46,948 nucleotides of DNA from FCB group bacterium (GTDB lineage Bacteria; Fidelibacterota; Marinisomatia; SCGC-AAA003-L08; JACNLC01): contig JAADGM010000149.1 in the NCBI GenBank assembly GCA_013152375.1, positions 1 through 46,948 of the forward strand. The letters run 5' to 3'. Positions within the stretch are counted from its first letter, which is position 1. The number at the start of each line of letters is the position of its first letter. This document shows, one piece after another, positions 1 through 8,221 of this stretch. Under the pieces are notes generated by a model. That model saw only the letters and a program-made list of their open reading frames with translations, searched no databases and was not told the origin of the DNA. Both the position numbers and the translations under genes were made by a program.

Positions 1-336
1 GCAGAGATCTATGAAATTGTGAAAATGATCCCCAGGGGGAAAGTTGCAACATACGGGCAGATCGCCGCGATTCTCGGCCGTTGTTCTGCCAGGCAGGTGG
101 GGTTTGCCATGGCGGCTACACCCGCCGATGCAGGAATTCCCTGGCATCGGGTCATCAACAGCAAAGGCCGCATCAGCCCCCACGGTGGTGGGGGCGGATC
201 CGAACTGCAGCGCCAGATACTGGAAAATGAAGGCATTCAATTTGATAAGTACAACCGGGTGAATTTTGCCGATTTCGGCTGGGATGGGCCCGATTTTGAA
301 TTTCCTGATTTGAAAGATGAAAAAATCCTTTTCTAG
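1..336 (+). CDS. Alkyltransferase-like protein (MGMT fold, Trp in place of Cys), 5' partial
   Basis: The reading frame is open to the left edge (AEIYEIVKMIPRGKVATYGQIA), so the true start lies outside the window and the GTG at 19 is probably internal. The sequence is the DNA-binding domain of the O6-alkylguanine-DNA alkyltransferase family, with the helix-turn-helix region GKVATYGQIAAILG. The catalytic PCHR motif reads PWHR (GIPWHRVINSKGRIS), so the methyl-accepting cysteine is tryptophan. In this family that substitution marks ATL proteins, which bind O6-alkylguanine, flip the base and hand the lesion to nucleotide excision repair without removing the alkyl group. The ending after the core is about 35 residues long and acidic (FADFGWDGPDFEFPDLKDEK). 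The family call is firm. The lack of transferase activity is inferred from the missing cysteine. Confidence 0.88.
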   Translation, partial: AEIYEIVKMIPRGKVATYGQIAAILGRCSARQVGFAMAATPADAGIPWHRVINSKGRISPHGGGGGSELQRQILENEGIQFDKYNRVNFADFGWDGPDFEFPDLKDEKILF

Positions 337-393
337 GTTTTTACGCCTCCCTCCTACCAGCTGTCATCACACCGACCCTTCGTCTCCCCTTTT

Positions 394-627
394 ACTGCTG
401 AACCAAATAATAATTGGCTCAAAAAAGAGGATATTAAATCAGGAAAAAACTTAAGAATCTTTATTGCGCACGGAAAAGATGATGAACAGGTCAAATTTGA
501 CTTAGGTCATAAATCAGAGAAAGTACTTTCAAGCTGCGATTATAATGTCACCTTTATAGAATTTAATGGCGGGCATTTTGTTGATGATGGGATATTGACC
601 AATGTAAAAGAATGGTTAAAACAGTAA
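394..627 (+). pseudogene. Remnant of the C-terminal end of an alpha/beta hydrolase (esterase)
   Basis: The frame is open from the stop at 336 to TAA at 625-627 but contains no ATG, GTG or TTG in a credible position. From about 406 it reads NNNWLKKEDIKSGKNLRIFI, then AHGKDDEQVKFDLG, a middle stretch, and FIEFNGGHFVDDGILTNVKE followed by WLKQ. This resembles the last quarter of a predicted-esterase/dienelactone-hydrolase fold: a strand leading into G-K-D-D with the likely catalytic Asp, then G-G-H with the likely catalytic His, then a final helix. The nucleophile Ser region and everything before it are absent. The break lies between 337 and about 400. It is best read as the decayed 3' end of a deleted gene. 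The family assignment rests only on these two motifs and their spacing. Confidence 0.5.
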
Positions 628-878
628 TTATTGTCCGTTAAAATAATTAGTTTTGTCCATATCCGGTACGGCCCGGTTGCAGGCCGGCTCCTGCGATGCT
701 GCACGAATGAAAAAGATGAAATCACTTCTGATGAAAAAATTAACGCTTAATAAATTGGTTTTAACCCCAGAGCAGCCATCGAGCCTCGGTCCAGTTTGAG
801 GATCCAACAGCGAAAAGACTGTTTCAATTTTTCTGAAAAGGGTTAAATTTGCTCTGGTCAAATCACAGAGGAGACAGT
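628..878. other. Intergenic region upstream of the lipoprotein
   Basis: No credible gene was seen on either strand. A GC-rich patch near 676-691 could form a small hairpin (GCAGG/CCTGC). The heptamer CCAGAGC (767-773) recurs inverted as GCTCTGG (851-857). The 3' end carries the ribosome binding site (AGAGGAG) of the next gene. Confidence 0.4.
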
Positions 879-1295
879 ATGAAACAACTTACCCTTTTCA
901 TCGGGCTCCTGATCCTCGTACTGGGGTGTTCCCCGTCAACGGTTCAGGTGACCTATTTCGATGAAACCTATACCCCCGCTCCAAAATCTTCCAGCTCGAA
1001 CATCATCCTCCGTAAAGATGAATTTCAGCGACCCTATCGTGCCATCGCCATCATTCAGGTAGAACTGGGGAAACGTGCCACCCGGGCTCAACTGAATGAA
1101 GCTCTCATCGCAAAAGCCCGGGCAATCGGGGCTGACGGTCTCCAACAGCTGGATTATGATGTTGATCGGGATGTTTACTTCGACCGTATCCCCGTAGCGG
1201 TGGGTCGCGGACCCCTGAAACGGCCTAAAGTTGTCACAACCAGACGGGTTAAAGTGAAGAAAACCGCCATCGCTACGGCAGTTGTCTTCGAATAG
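879..1295 (+). CDS. Small lipoprotein of unknown function
   Basis: This is a 138-residue protein with a type II signal peptide: MKQLTLFIGLLILVLGC has a short basic start, a hydrophobic core and a lipobox ending LGC at residue 17. I chose the ATG at 879 because AGAGGAG sits about 5 bases before it; an upstream in-frame start at 849 would place polar residues before the signal peptide. The mature part contains AQLNEALIAKARAIGADGLQ, a helix-then-GAD pattern seen in YbjQ/DUF4156-like small lipoproteins, and ends in a basic segment (RRVKVKKTAIATAVVFE). I do not recognise a named family, and the resemblance is weak. It converges on the esterase gene, with only 6 bases between the two stop codons. 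Outer- or inner-membrane anchoring is inferred from the lipobox. Confidence 0.72.
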   Translation: MKQLTLFIGLLILVLGCSPSTVQVTYFDETYTPAPKSSSSNIILRKDEFQRPYRAIAIIQVELGKRATRAQLNEALIAKARAIGADGLQQLDYDVDRDVYFDRIPVAVGRGPLKRPKVVTTRRVKVKKTAIATAVVFE

Positions 1296-1301
1296 GTCAG
1301 A

Positions 1302-2492
1302 TTATCCGTTGAGGATCATATCAACCAGCAGGACCACATCAACCACGTTTAATTCACCGTCCTGCAAGATATCACCCACTGCCAATTCCATTTCGGTAGG
1401 AGGGTCCTCAGAAAGGATCCAGTTTACGAGCAGGACTACATCAACGACGTCGATTGAAGCATCCCAGTTTAGATCGCCGGGTTGAGCGGTGCAGACATTC
1501 TGCTGAAATTGGGCTGCATGAAAAGCCAGCGAATACGGGTACCGCTGGGCAATATTGTTCAGATGATCGCCGGGGTACAGTGTAAATTCATGAGGAATGC
1601 CGGCTGCCGTCAGTGAATCGCTGAATTCCTGCGCCTGCACATCAAAATAGTAGTCATCCTGATCTCCGCAATCAAGGTAAACCGCCACTGAATCCAGACG
1701 GGAGATATCCTCCATCGCCAGGCTTAGCGGGTCATGCAGCATCCACAAATCAAAAATTTCCGGGATGACGGTTCCGGCCGGTGTAACCGGAAGGTCTACA
1801 TAAAAGGGCGGATTCTGTAAATTCGGGGAAAAAGCACCGGAAGCTCCAAACATGAACATGGAAACAATACCGTTGGTGGGTAGAAACACGCCAAACCAGG
1901 TTTCGGCCATGAGATCAGGGATCAGATCAGTAGTATTTGATAAGGCAACGGGGCCGCTGTGAGAGGAAACGGCGCCGAAAAGGTCAGGATGCTTCAAAGC
2001 CAGCTCCATGGCTCCGTATCCTCCCATTGAATGACCGCTGATCCCCCTGAAACATCGCTGGGGTAAGGTCCGATAAGTCGCATCAATGTAGTTGACCAGA
2101 TCATAAACAATATAGTCCTCGTAAGGGCCGTAAAGTTCAGAGTTGGTGTAAAAACTGCCGAGGTAGGGACTTGCGGACCCATCCGGTTTGACGATAATCA
2201 TTTCTCCGATCGTACCGTCGGAAATCAACGCATCAGCCGTGTCGAACACCTCCCCGTAAAAGAGATGATTGGCACCAAATCCATGGAGAAAATACAATAC
2301 GGGATAGGGGTCAGTCCCGCCGGGATAAGTTTCCGGGAGGTAGATCGTAAAGGATCTGTCACTCCCCAGACTCTCACTGTAAAATGTTTCTGTGAGTACG
2401 GTTCCATTCAAGGCGGTCAAAGGAGACAGAAGCGATGCAAAACAGAGCCATCCGAGGACAGCCTTCGGTATTACTTTTTCCCTGTTGATCAT
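1302..2492 (-). CDS. Secreted esterase (PF00756-type) with C-terminal dockerin-like tail
   Basis: This is an alpha/beta hydrolase of the putative-esterase/S-formylglutathione hydrolase group. The nucleophile elbow is GHSMGG at about residues 152-157. Before it come YFLHGFGANHLFYG (oxyanion region) and IVKPDGSASPYLGSFYTNS; after it come DCGDQDDYYFD (likely acid) and GDHLN (likely His). The N-terminus MINREKVIPKAVLGWLCFAS is a signal peptide. The last 65 or so residues hold two dockerin/EF-hand-like repeats (GDLNWDASIDVVDVVLLVNW and DILQDGELNVVDVVLLVDMI), a tail common on exported proteins in this lineage. The ATG at 2492 was chosen over an upstream in-frame start because AGGAGG lies just before it and because it overlaps the upstream ABC-F stop codon as ATGA, implying translational coupling. 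The substrate cannot be told from the sequence. Confidence 0.85.
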   Translation of the reverse strand: MINREKVIPKAVLGWLCFASLLSPLTALNGTVLTETFYSESLGSDRSFTIYLPETYPGGTDPYPVLYFLHGFGANHLFYGEVFDTADALISDGTIGEMIIVKPDGSASPYLGSFYTNSELYGPYEDYIVYDLVNYIDATYRTLPQRCFRGISGHSMGGYGAMELALKHPDLFGAVSSHSGPVALSNTTDLIPDLMAETWFGVFLPTNGIVSMFMFGASGAFSPNLQNPPFYVDLPVTPAGTVIPEIFDLWMLHDPLSLAMEDISRLDSVAVYLDCGDQDDYYFDVQAQEFSDSLTAAGIPHEFTLYPGDHLNNIAQRYPYSLAFHAAQFQQNVCTAQPGDLNWDASIDVVDVVLLVNWILSEDPPTEMELAVGDILQDGELNVVDVVLLVDMILNG

Positions 2493-4381
2493 GAGGTCCC
2501 CTCCTGTGCTTCCACCCATAATTCATATTTTTGGTCGAGTTCCATCTGCAGCGTCGATCTCTCAGCCATTAACTCCTGGAGCTGCACATAATTTCTCGCA
2601 TTGGCCGGATCTTTCAGTTGATCTTCAACTCCCTGAATCCGCCCTTCGATATGGGCAATTTCTGATTCAAATTTTTCAATTCTCCGCTGCTTTTTCCGCT
2701 GCAACTTCTGCTGAATTTTACGTTCTTCATAACTGAGCTTGTTAGAGGAAATTTCAACAGGAGTTTCCATGGGCTGCGCGGCTTCTTCCTGTTCGTTCTT
2801 TTTCCAAAGGTAATAATCATAATTTCCGGGGTATTCCCGTATGCGGCCATTTTCAATTGCCACTACTTTATTACAGATCTCATTGATGAACCGTCGGTCA
2901 TGACTGATCACAACCAGCGTGCCGGTGTACTGTTTCAGGCTGTTGATCAGAACATCCTGCGACTGAATATCCAGATGGTTGGTGGGTTCGTCAAGGAGCA
3001 GAAAATTGGCGGGATTGATGAGCAATCTTGCCAGCGCCAGGCGGGCCTTCTCTCCGCCTGACAGCACCGCAACCTTCTTATTGACCTCGTCTCCCGTAAA
3101 TAGAAATGCCCCTAAATAGGAACGCACACTGGTAACGGTTTCATGTTCTGCAAGACCTTCGATATTCTGCAGAACAGTACGCTGCAGATCCAGACCATCC
3201 TGCTGGTGCTGGGCATAATAGGCCCGGTTGACATTATGCCCTATTTTCAGGGTGCCGCCATCCGGCGATATGACCTCAGCCATTAATTTCATCAGCGTGG
3301 ATTTACCAGCTCCGTTGGGACCCACGAGGGCAATGCGGTCGCCCCTCTCAACCGTATAATCCAATTGATCGTAAACCACGAGAGCACCATAGGTTTTACG
3401 GACTTTTGAGAGTTCCACAACCTTCAGACCGCTGCGGGGCGGCTGGGGAAAAACAAATTTTATTCTCTTATGATTGTCTTCCAGTACTTCCACTCTTTCG
3501 AGTTTTTCAAGCTGTTTGATTTTACTTTTGACACGGGTAGCGAGGGTGTTTTTTGCCCGGAACCTTTCGATAAAACGCTCGGTCTGGGCAATTTTCTTTT
3601 CCTGATTTTTCGCCTGCCTGGAGAGCAGTTCAAGGCGCTGAGATTTGTATTTTTCGTAGTGCGAATAATCTCCGGTGTAGGTTGTAACACGGCGGTGAGA
3701 GATCTCGGCAATATGGGTAACCAGACGATCCAGAAAATAGCGGTCGTGACTGATGATCACCATGGACCCCTCGTAATTTGAGAGAAATTTTTCCAGCCAG
3801 ATCAGTGATTCAAGATCCAGATGATTCGTGGGTTCATCGAGGAGCAGCAAATCGGGATTCTGTAACAGGACCTTGGCCAGGGCAACACGCATCTTCCAGC
3901 CGCCGCTGAGCGTGTCGGCCCCTTCTGAGAGTTTTGCCTCCTGAAATCCCAGTCCGCAGAGGATAACCTTTGCTTTGGTTTCGAGAGAATACCCCTCGAG
4001 AGTTTCAAATTCCGCCTGGAGCTTCCCGAGTTTTTTTAATAATTTGTCAGTGGCGTCATGCTGTATCTGCTGTGTGAGGGATTTCAGTTGTGCCTCCAGC
4101 CCCGCCAGTTGCGGAAACACCGACAGGGTTTCGGACAGAATCGTCTCGCTGCTGAGATTTTCGACTTCCTGAGGCACATAGCCAATCCGCAGGCCCCCGC
4201 GACGAAAGACAGAGCCCTCGGTTACGGATTCCTGATCGAGGATGATCCGGAAGAGAGTCGTTTTTCCCACACCGTTGGCGCCGATGAGTCCGATGCGGTT
4301 CCGGGGTTTGATATGCAGTGAAGCATTCTCCAGCAGAACCGCGTCACCAAAAGATTTTGTGATAGAATCAAGTCGGACCAT
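2489..4381 (-). CDS. ABC-F family ATPase (Uup/EttA-like)
   Basis: This 630-residue protein has two ABC ATPase domains and no membrane segments, the layout of ribosome-associated ABC-F proteins. Domain 1 has Walker A GANGVGKTT (residues 34-42), signature LSGGWKMRVALAK and Walker B LLLLDEPTNHLD. Domain 2 has GPNGAGKST, LSGGEKARLALAR and LLLDEPTNHLD. The linker between them is long and basic (RAKNTLATRVKSKIKQLEKL), as in the P-site tRNA interaction motif region. The C-terminus is a coiled coil (about residues 545-625) rich in Lys, Glu and Gln, which favours a Uup/YheS-like member over EttA. Family members bind the ribosomal E site or help in translation quality control, and some give antibiotic resistance. 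Which subfamily this is cannot be settled by eye. It overlaps the downstream esterase start by 4 bases. Confidence 0.9.
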   Translation of the reverse strand: MVRLDSITKSFGDAVLLENASLHIKPRNRIGLIGANGVGKTTLFRIILDQESVTEGSVFRRGGLRIGYVPQEVENLSSETILSETLSVFPQLAGLEAQLKSLTQQIQHDATDKLLKKLGKLQAEFETLEGYSLETKAKVILCGLGFQEAKLSEGADTLSGGWKMRVALAKVLLQNPDLLLLDEPTNHLDLESLIWLEKFLSNYEGSMVIISHDRYFLDRLVTHIAEISHRRVTTYTGDYSHYEKYKSQRLELLSRQAKNQEKKIAQTERFIERFRAKNTLATRVKSKIKQLEKLERVEVLEDNHKRIKFVFPQPPRSGLKVVELSKVRKTYGALVVYDQLDYTVERGDRIALVGPNGAGKSTLMKLMAEVISPDGGTLKIGHNVNRAYYAQHQQDGLDLQRTVLQNIEGLAEHETVTSVRSYLGAFLFTGDEVNKKVAVLSGGEKARLALARLLINPANFLLLDEPTNHLDIQSQDVLINSLKQYTGTLVVISHDRRFINEICNKVVAIENGRIREYPGNYDYYLWKKNEQEEAAQPMETPVEISSNKLSYEERKIQQKLQRKKQRRIEKFESEIAHIEGRIQGVEDQLKDPANARNYVQLQELMAERSTLQMELDQKYELWVEAQEGTS

Positions 4382-4589
4382 GTGGGAAATTTAACGAGAT
4401 TACCTGTCTGCGGGGAAGAGCTTTGACGCCGTCAGCGGCGAAAGGCGGTTTTCAGGCGTACCTGGATTTGATGCTCTGTTTTTTGTCCCCTTGTGTCCCC
4501 GGGAATAACGTAATTTTTAGCCTTGCCGGGGAGGCCTAAACCATCTTTTGTTATGACTCAATCCGGCTGAATATGGGAAAGGGTTTATT

Positions 4590-4985
4590 TTGATAACTTA
4601 TATTAGAAAAATTTTCAGTTTTGAATGTGATGTTTACGGACATTTAAACAATGCCGCTTACTTGAAAATCTATGAAGAAGCCCGCTCTCTCGTGCTGGAC
4701 CAGTCGGGCTATCCGCTGGAAGACCTCCTGCAAAAAGGCATCAGCCTTTATCTGACGGACGTCACATTAAAATTTCGCAGGGAAATTAAACCGGGGACAG
4801 TTCTGACAGTGAAAACCCATGCGCGTGAAACGACCCGGGTGAGATTCAACTGGTTTCAGGAAATGCTCAATTCGGATGGGGACATTTGCAGTACGGCCAT
4901 TGTAAATGGGGCTTTCATCCGGAATGGCCGGCCGGCAAGAATCCCCCCTGAGATCCTCAGCGTATTCCAAAATTTGAAAGAATGA
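4590..4985 (+). CDS. YbgC/FadM-like acyl-CoA thioesterase (4HBT hotdog fold)
   Basis: This is a 131-residue single-domain hotdog protein. The active-site motif of the 4-hydroxybenzoyl-CoA thioesterase family is visible near the N-terminus as CDVYGHLNNAAYLKIYEEAR, with the catalytic Asp followed by GHLNN. The family usually runs 125-145 residues, so this is full length. Translation most likely starts at TTG 4590: the nearby ATG at 4573 runs into a stop after six codons, and GGAAAGGG lies a suitable distance upstream of the TTG. The expected reaction is hydrolysis of acyl-CoA thioesters in the cytoplasm; chain length is not predictable. It converges on the TldE gene. Confidence 0.85.
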   Translation: MITYIRKIFSFECDVYGHLNNAAYLKIYEEARSLVLDQSGYPLEDLLQKGISLYLTDVTLKFRREIKPGTVLTVKTHARETTRVRFNWFQEMLNSDGDICSTAIVNGAFIRNGRPARIPPEILSVFQNLKE

Positions 4986-5021
4986 CCTGTCGTTTTACTT
5001 CCCTTCTGCTGAAAACAGGTC
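4984..5021. terminator. Putative shared terminator hairpin between convergent genes
   Basis: GACCTGT followed by TTTT (4984-4996) pairs with AAAACAGGTC (5012-5021), leaving a two-base bulge (CG). The hairpin lies between the stops of the thioesterase and TldE genes, touching the latter. The A and T ends could serve either strand. Confidence 0.4.
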
Positions 5022-6342
5022 AGGAACCGCTGAAATCAACTCCTTCAAACAGCAGACTGGGAATTTTCCAACTGGAATAGGGATGGGGATCGTTGCCTGT
5101 TTCCACCAGACTTTTCCATAAGCTGAGTGCATTGCCTGATATGTTCATTTCGTTCACGGGCTGGACGATCTGCCCGTTTTCGATGAGCTGACCCATGATG
5201 CCGAAAGAAAAATCACCCGTGGTAGTGTTGGAGTTACCGCCGATAAATCCGGTGATGAGAATGCCTTTTTTAATATCTTTCAGCATTTCCGGAACTGACC
5301 GCCGGCCGGTGGCAATGAGCAAATTGGAAGGGTCGCCTGCTGTCGGCTCCTGTCCCAATTTCCGGCCGTAGTAGTTGTCTATGTAGTAGTATCGCAGTAT
5401 CCCCTGGTTGATCATAACTCTCATTTGAGCACCGATCCCGTCGCTGTCGTAAAAACGTGAACCCAGACCTTTTTGGATATACGGATCATCGGTGACGGTC
5501 AGCAAAGGCGAGGCTACGGCTTTGTTGAGCATTCCATCCAGATAGGATTTTTTCTGTTGGAGTACCCTTGCTTTCATCGCCCCTGTGAGAAGTCCCACCA
5601 ACTTTCCGGCAGCAAGGTTTTCAACCAGCATTTCGTATGTCCCCGAAGGCGCTTGTTTTTGTCCTATCTTCCAAAGAGCTCGCCTGACTGACGTGTCGGC
5701 AATGAGTCGTGCTTCGGGCAGATCGGATAAGAAATGAGCCCTGGCTGAGTAGCGCTCCCCGGACAGGCTGCCCGTTTCATCCTTCACCGTGACATCCGCA
5801 CTTTCAGAGAAATAAGTACGGCGGGATTCCCCCTGAAAGCCGTTACTGTGGAGCCGCACCGATTCATAGATCCCGTCTGAAAAACCCGCACTGGCGGACA
5901 CGACCCGGCTGTCTCCCCCACGTGCAAGTTCTTCTATCTGTGCAATCCTCTCCACTTTTTGGCCCGTATCGTAGTGATTGTAGTCGTGATCTAGCAGCTG
6001 CAGATCGAGACGCATTTTTCGGGGGTAATATTGTGGGTCCGGCAGCGCGCGGTATTCATCTTCAGAGAGATATTTTGTTGCCCGCACGGCCTCAGTGATA
6101 AACGATTCGAGGGCCGGTTTGCGAAGATCATTAGTGCCGTGTTCTGAATACCGGCTATCAGCATAGATTTGCAGATAAACTGATTTACCGGTAGATTCCT
6201 TCAGCTTATCAATTTGAGCATCCCGGTGTATCAATTCAGTTACGCGGTTATTCAAAACCGACACAGCTGCCTGATCTGCACCGGAGGCTATTATTTTCCC
6301 CAGAACCCATTGGGCCAGATCGATTCGTTCCTGTCTATCCAT
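5020..6342 (-). CDS. TldE/PmbA-like subunit of the TldD/TldE protease
   Basis: This 440-residue protein belongs to the modulator-of-gyrase (PmbA/TldD) family. It lacks the HExxxH zinc motif and so fits the non-catalytic TldE (PmbA) partner. Family features are the N-terminal AAVSVLNNRVTELIHRDAQI region, a central ARVLQQKKSYLDGMLNKAVA segment, the GSRFYDSDGIGAQMRVMINQ stretch, and the ending GNSNTTTGDFSFGIMGQLIE. In E. coli TldD and TldE form a heterodimer that cleaves unfolded peptides, matures microcin B17 and degrades CcdA. The start ATG at 6342 has GAAGGGA just upstream. The tldD-like gene ends 62 bases upstream on the same strand, so the two probably form an operon. No signal peptide is seen, unlike its partner. 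Confidence 0.87.
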   Translation of the reverse strand: MDRQERIDLAQWVLGKIIASGADQAAVSVLNNRVTELIHRDAQIDKLKESTGKSVYLQIYADSRYSEHGTNDLRKPALESFITEAVRATKYLSEDEYRALPDPQYYPRKMRLDLQLLDHDYNHYDTGQKVERIAQIEELARGGDSRVVSASAGFSDGIYESVRLHSNGFQGESRRTYFSESADVTVKDETGSLSGERYSARAHFLSDLPEARLIADTSVRRALWKIGQKQAPSGTYEMLVENLAAGKLVGLLTGAMKARVLQQKKSYLDGMLNKAVASPLLTVTDDPYIQKGLGSRFYDSDGIGAQMRVMINQGILRYYYIDNYYGRKLGQEPTAGDPSNLLIATGRRSVPEMLKDIKKGILITGFIGGNSNTTTGDFSFGIMGQLIENGQIVQPVNEMNISGNALSLWKSLVETGNDPHPYSSWKIPSLLFEGVDFSGS

Positions 6343-6404
6343 ATTCCCTTCCAGGTGTTATTATTTCCGAAACAAGGGTTTGAAAACGGCTGTGGACTAT
6401 CAGA

Positions 6405-7955
6405 CTATCCTTCTCCGCCGACGGTAATGCCCGAGACCTTAATTGTGGGCAAACCCATTGAAACAGGGACGCCCTGCCCTGCCTTTCCACAGGTCCAGCC
6501 GCCTTCCGCCATCTCAAAATCGTCTGCCACCATTTCCACCTTGCTAAGCACGTCCGGTCCATTACCAATGATATTGATATCTTTAACAGGCCTGGTTATT
6601 TTACCATCTTCAATCAGATAACCCATTTTGACATAAAAGGTAAAATCGCCGGCGCCGATATTAACTTCACCGTTAGTGAAGGATTCGGCATATAATCCGT
6701 ATTTGACGCTGCGGATGATCTCTTCCTTTTTGTGCGGTCCCGGGAGCATGTAGGTATTCCGCATCCTTGGCAGGGGTGCGAATCGGAAGGACTGTCGGCG
6801 ACCGCTGCCGGTTGGGGCCGTCTGGTAATGACCGGCACTAATACGATCATGCAGATAAGTCCGCAGAATTCCATTTTCCACCAGGCGTGTCTCAGCTGTA
6901 TCATTACCCTCGTCGTCAATATTGAGGGAACCCCGGATATTCGGATTCGTGCCGTTATCCACGATGGTTACGAAATTTTTTGCCACCGGTTTGTTCAGTT
7001 TATCGGCGAAAATTGAGACCCCTTTGCGGTTAAAGTCGGCCTCCATCCCGTGTCCGATGGCCTCGTGCAGCAGGATACCCGAACTGCCTGCGGCCAGAAC
7101 TACGGGCATCTCACCTGCCCGTGGCTGTGCAGCCTCGAAAAGACGCAGCGTTTTTGTCACCATCCGGTCGGCTAAACGATGGGCATTCTCCCGGTTGAAA
7201 TACTCAAACCCGTACCGCCCGGAAAGAGACTCGTGATTCTGCTCGCGCCTGCCGTTGCGTTCCACCGTGCAGGATACAGACAACAAGCCCATGGGCCGAT
7301 GGTCATAGGTGATACGTCCCTCAGAAGTTGCCACCAGAATATGGCTCGAAGCGTTGGTGAGGTGAATCCCCGCTTTAATAATTCCCGGATCAAGAGAAAA
7401 AACATAGGTGCTCAGCTCCTGCAGGAGAGGAACCTTGCGGTCAATGGAAACCTCTTCCCAGGGAATGGTAACCGGGTAATAATTCGGCGGCTGATGAGGT
7501 TGCAGCGCTTGTGGAGCTATGGTTTTACGAGGTTCATTTGCGATGGATGCGGCAGTGAGGGCTGCCAGTTTCATTGCTTCCGGCGTAATCTCCTCTGAGT
7601 AGGAATACCCCGTCTGGTCGCCTTTTAACACCCTGATCCCAACCCCGTAATCCACATTGCTGCCGGCCCTGTTCACTGCACCGTCTTCGAGGCGGATTGA
7701 ATTCCCCACACTGTGTTCGAAAAACAGGTCACAATAGTCCCCGCCCTTTGACATCGCCGTAGAAATGACGGCGTTTATGATGTTTTCGTCCACAGCGAAT
7801 ATTTTCAGAAAATCACTCTGTTGCATAGACATTTCAGGCTCCCCGGTGAATAATTTCCCCGAGCTGCATTTCAACAGAAACGGCAGGGCGGTTACACTTA
7901 CCAACCCTTTTGATCCGGTTAACAGAAACTCCCTGCGGGAAATTTTGGATTTCAT
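6405..7955 (-). CDS. TldD-like zinc metalloprotease with twin-arginine signal
   Basis: This 516-residue catalytic member of the TldD/PmbA family shows the HExxxH zinc site as LLHEAIGHGMEAD at about residue 297. The family core is otherwise intact, including TIVDNGTNPNIRGSLNIDDE and the conserved ending FEMAEGGWTCGKAGQGVPVS. The N-terminus MKSKISRREFLLTGSKGLVS is a twin-arginine (Tat) signal followed by a hydrophobic run and LLKC, a possible lipobox cysteine. This suggests folded export and perhaps lipid anchoring, whereas E. coli TldD is cytoplasmic. The ATG at 7955 has AGAGGG upstream. It is the first gene of a two-gene unit with the TldE-like subunit. Function as a peptidase on short unfolded peptides is inferred from the family. 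Confidence 0.88.
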   Translation of the reverse strand: MKSKISRREFLLTGSKGLVSVTALPFLLKCSSGKLFTGEPEMSMQQSDFLKIFAVDENIINAVISTAMSKGGDYCDLFFEHSVGNSIRLEDGAVNRAGSNVDYGVGIRVLKGDQTGYSYSEEITPEAMKLAALTAASIANEPRKTIAPQALQPHQPPNYYPVTIPWEEVSIDRKVPLLQELSTYVFSLDPGIIKAGIHLTNASSHILVATSEGRITYDHRPMGLLSVSCTVERNGRREQNHESLSGRYGFEYFNRENAHRLADRMVTKTLRLFEAAQPRAGEMPVVLAAGSSGILLHEAIGHGMEADFNRKGVSIFADKLNKPVAKNFVTIVDNGTNPNIRGSLNIDDEGNDTAETRLVENGILRTYLHDRISAGHYQTAPTGSGRRQSFRFAPLPRMRNTYMLPGPHKKEEIIRSVKYGLYAESFTNGEVNIGAGDFTFYVKMGYLIEDGKITRPVKDINIIGNGPDVLSKVEMVADDFEMAEGGWTCGKAGQGVPVSMGLPTIKVSGITVGGEG

Positions 7956-8221
7956 AATACCCTCTGATCTGTGTGTTCACAATCGTGATATACTTTAGTT
8001 TATAATCAGCTTAATTTAGATGGTTTTAAGAATAATTCTAAAATCAAATTCAACAGAATATTACGGTTCATCGCCGGAGCGACCAGGTCAATGATGGGGA
8101 TATGCCCGCCGTCCGCATCAGTCGCGCGGTGCAGGCAAAACCCGGTGACGATTCTTCCAACAACTGCTTTTATCCAGTATCCATGCCGTCTGTAAATTAT
8201 GCTGTTTATAAAAGGTGTATT

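Noticed and set aside
761-857. Inverted repeat CCAGAGC/GCTCTGG as a mobile-element end
   Set aside because: Only 7 bases match. The flanking TTAACC/GGTTAA segments are arranged differently on the two sides, and no transposase or target-site duplication is present.
1302-1500. Dockerin repeats as evidence of a cellulosome
   Set aside because: No cohesin, scaffoldin or glycoside hydrolase is in the window, and such tails are common on many exported proteins in FCB genomes.
8102-8221. Upstream extension of the AhpD-like frame to ATG 8102
   Set aside because: The added residues do not resemble the family's N-terminus; TTG 8222 gives the expected MAFIxxI start and has an RBS.
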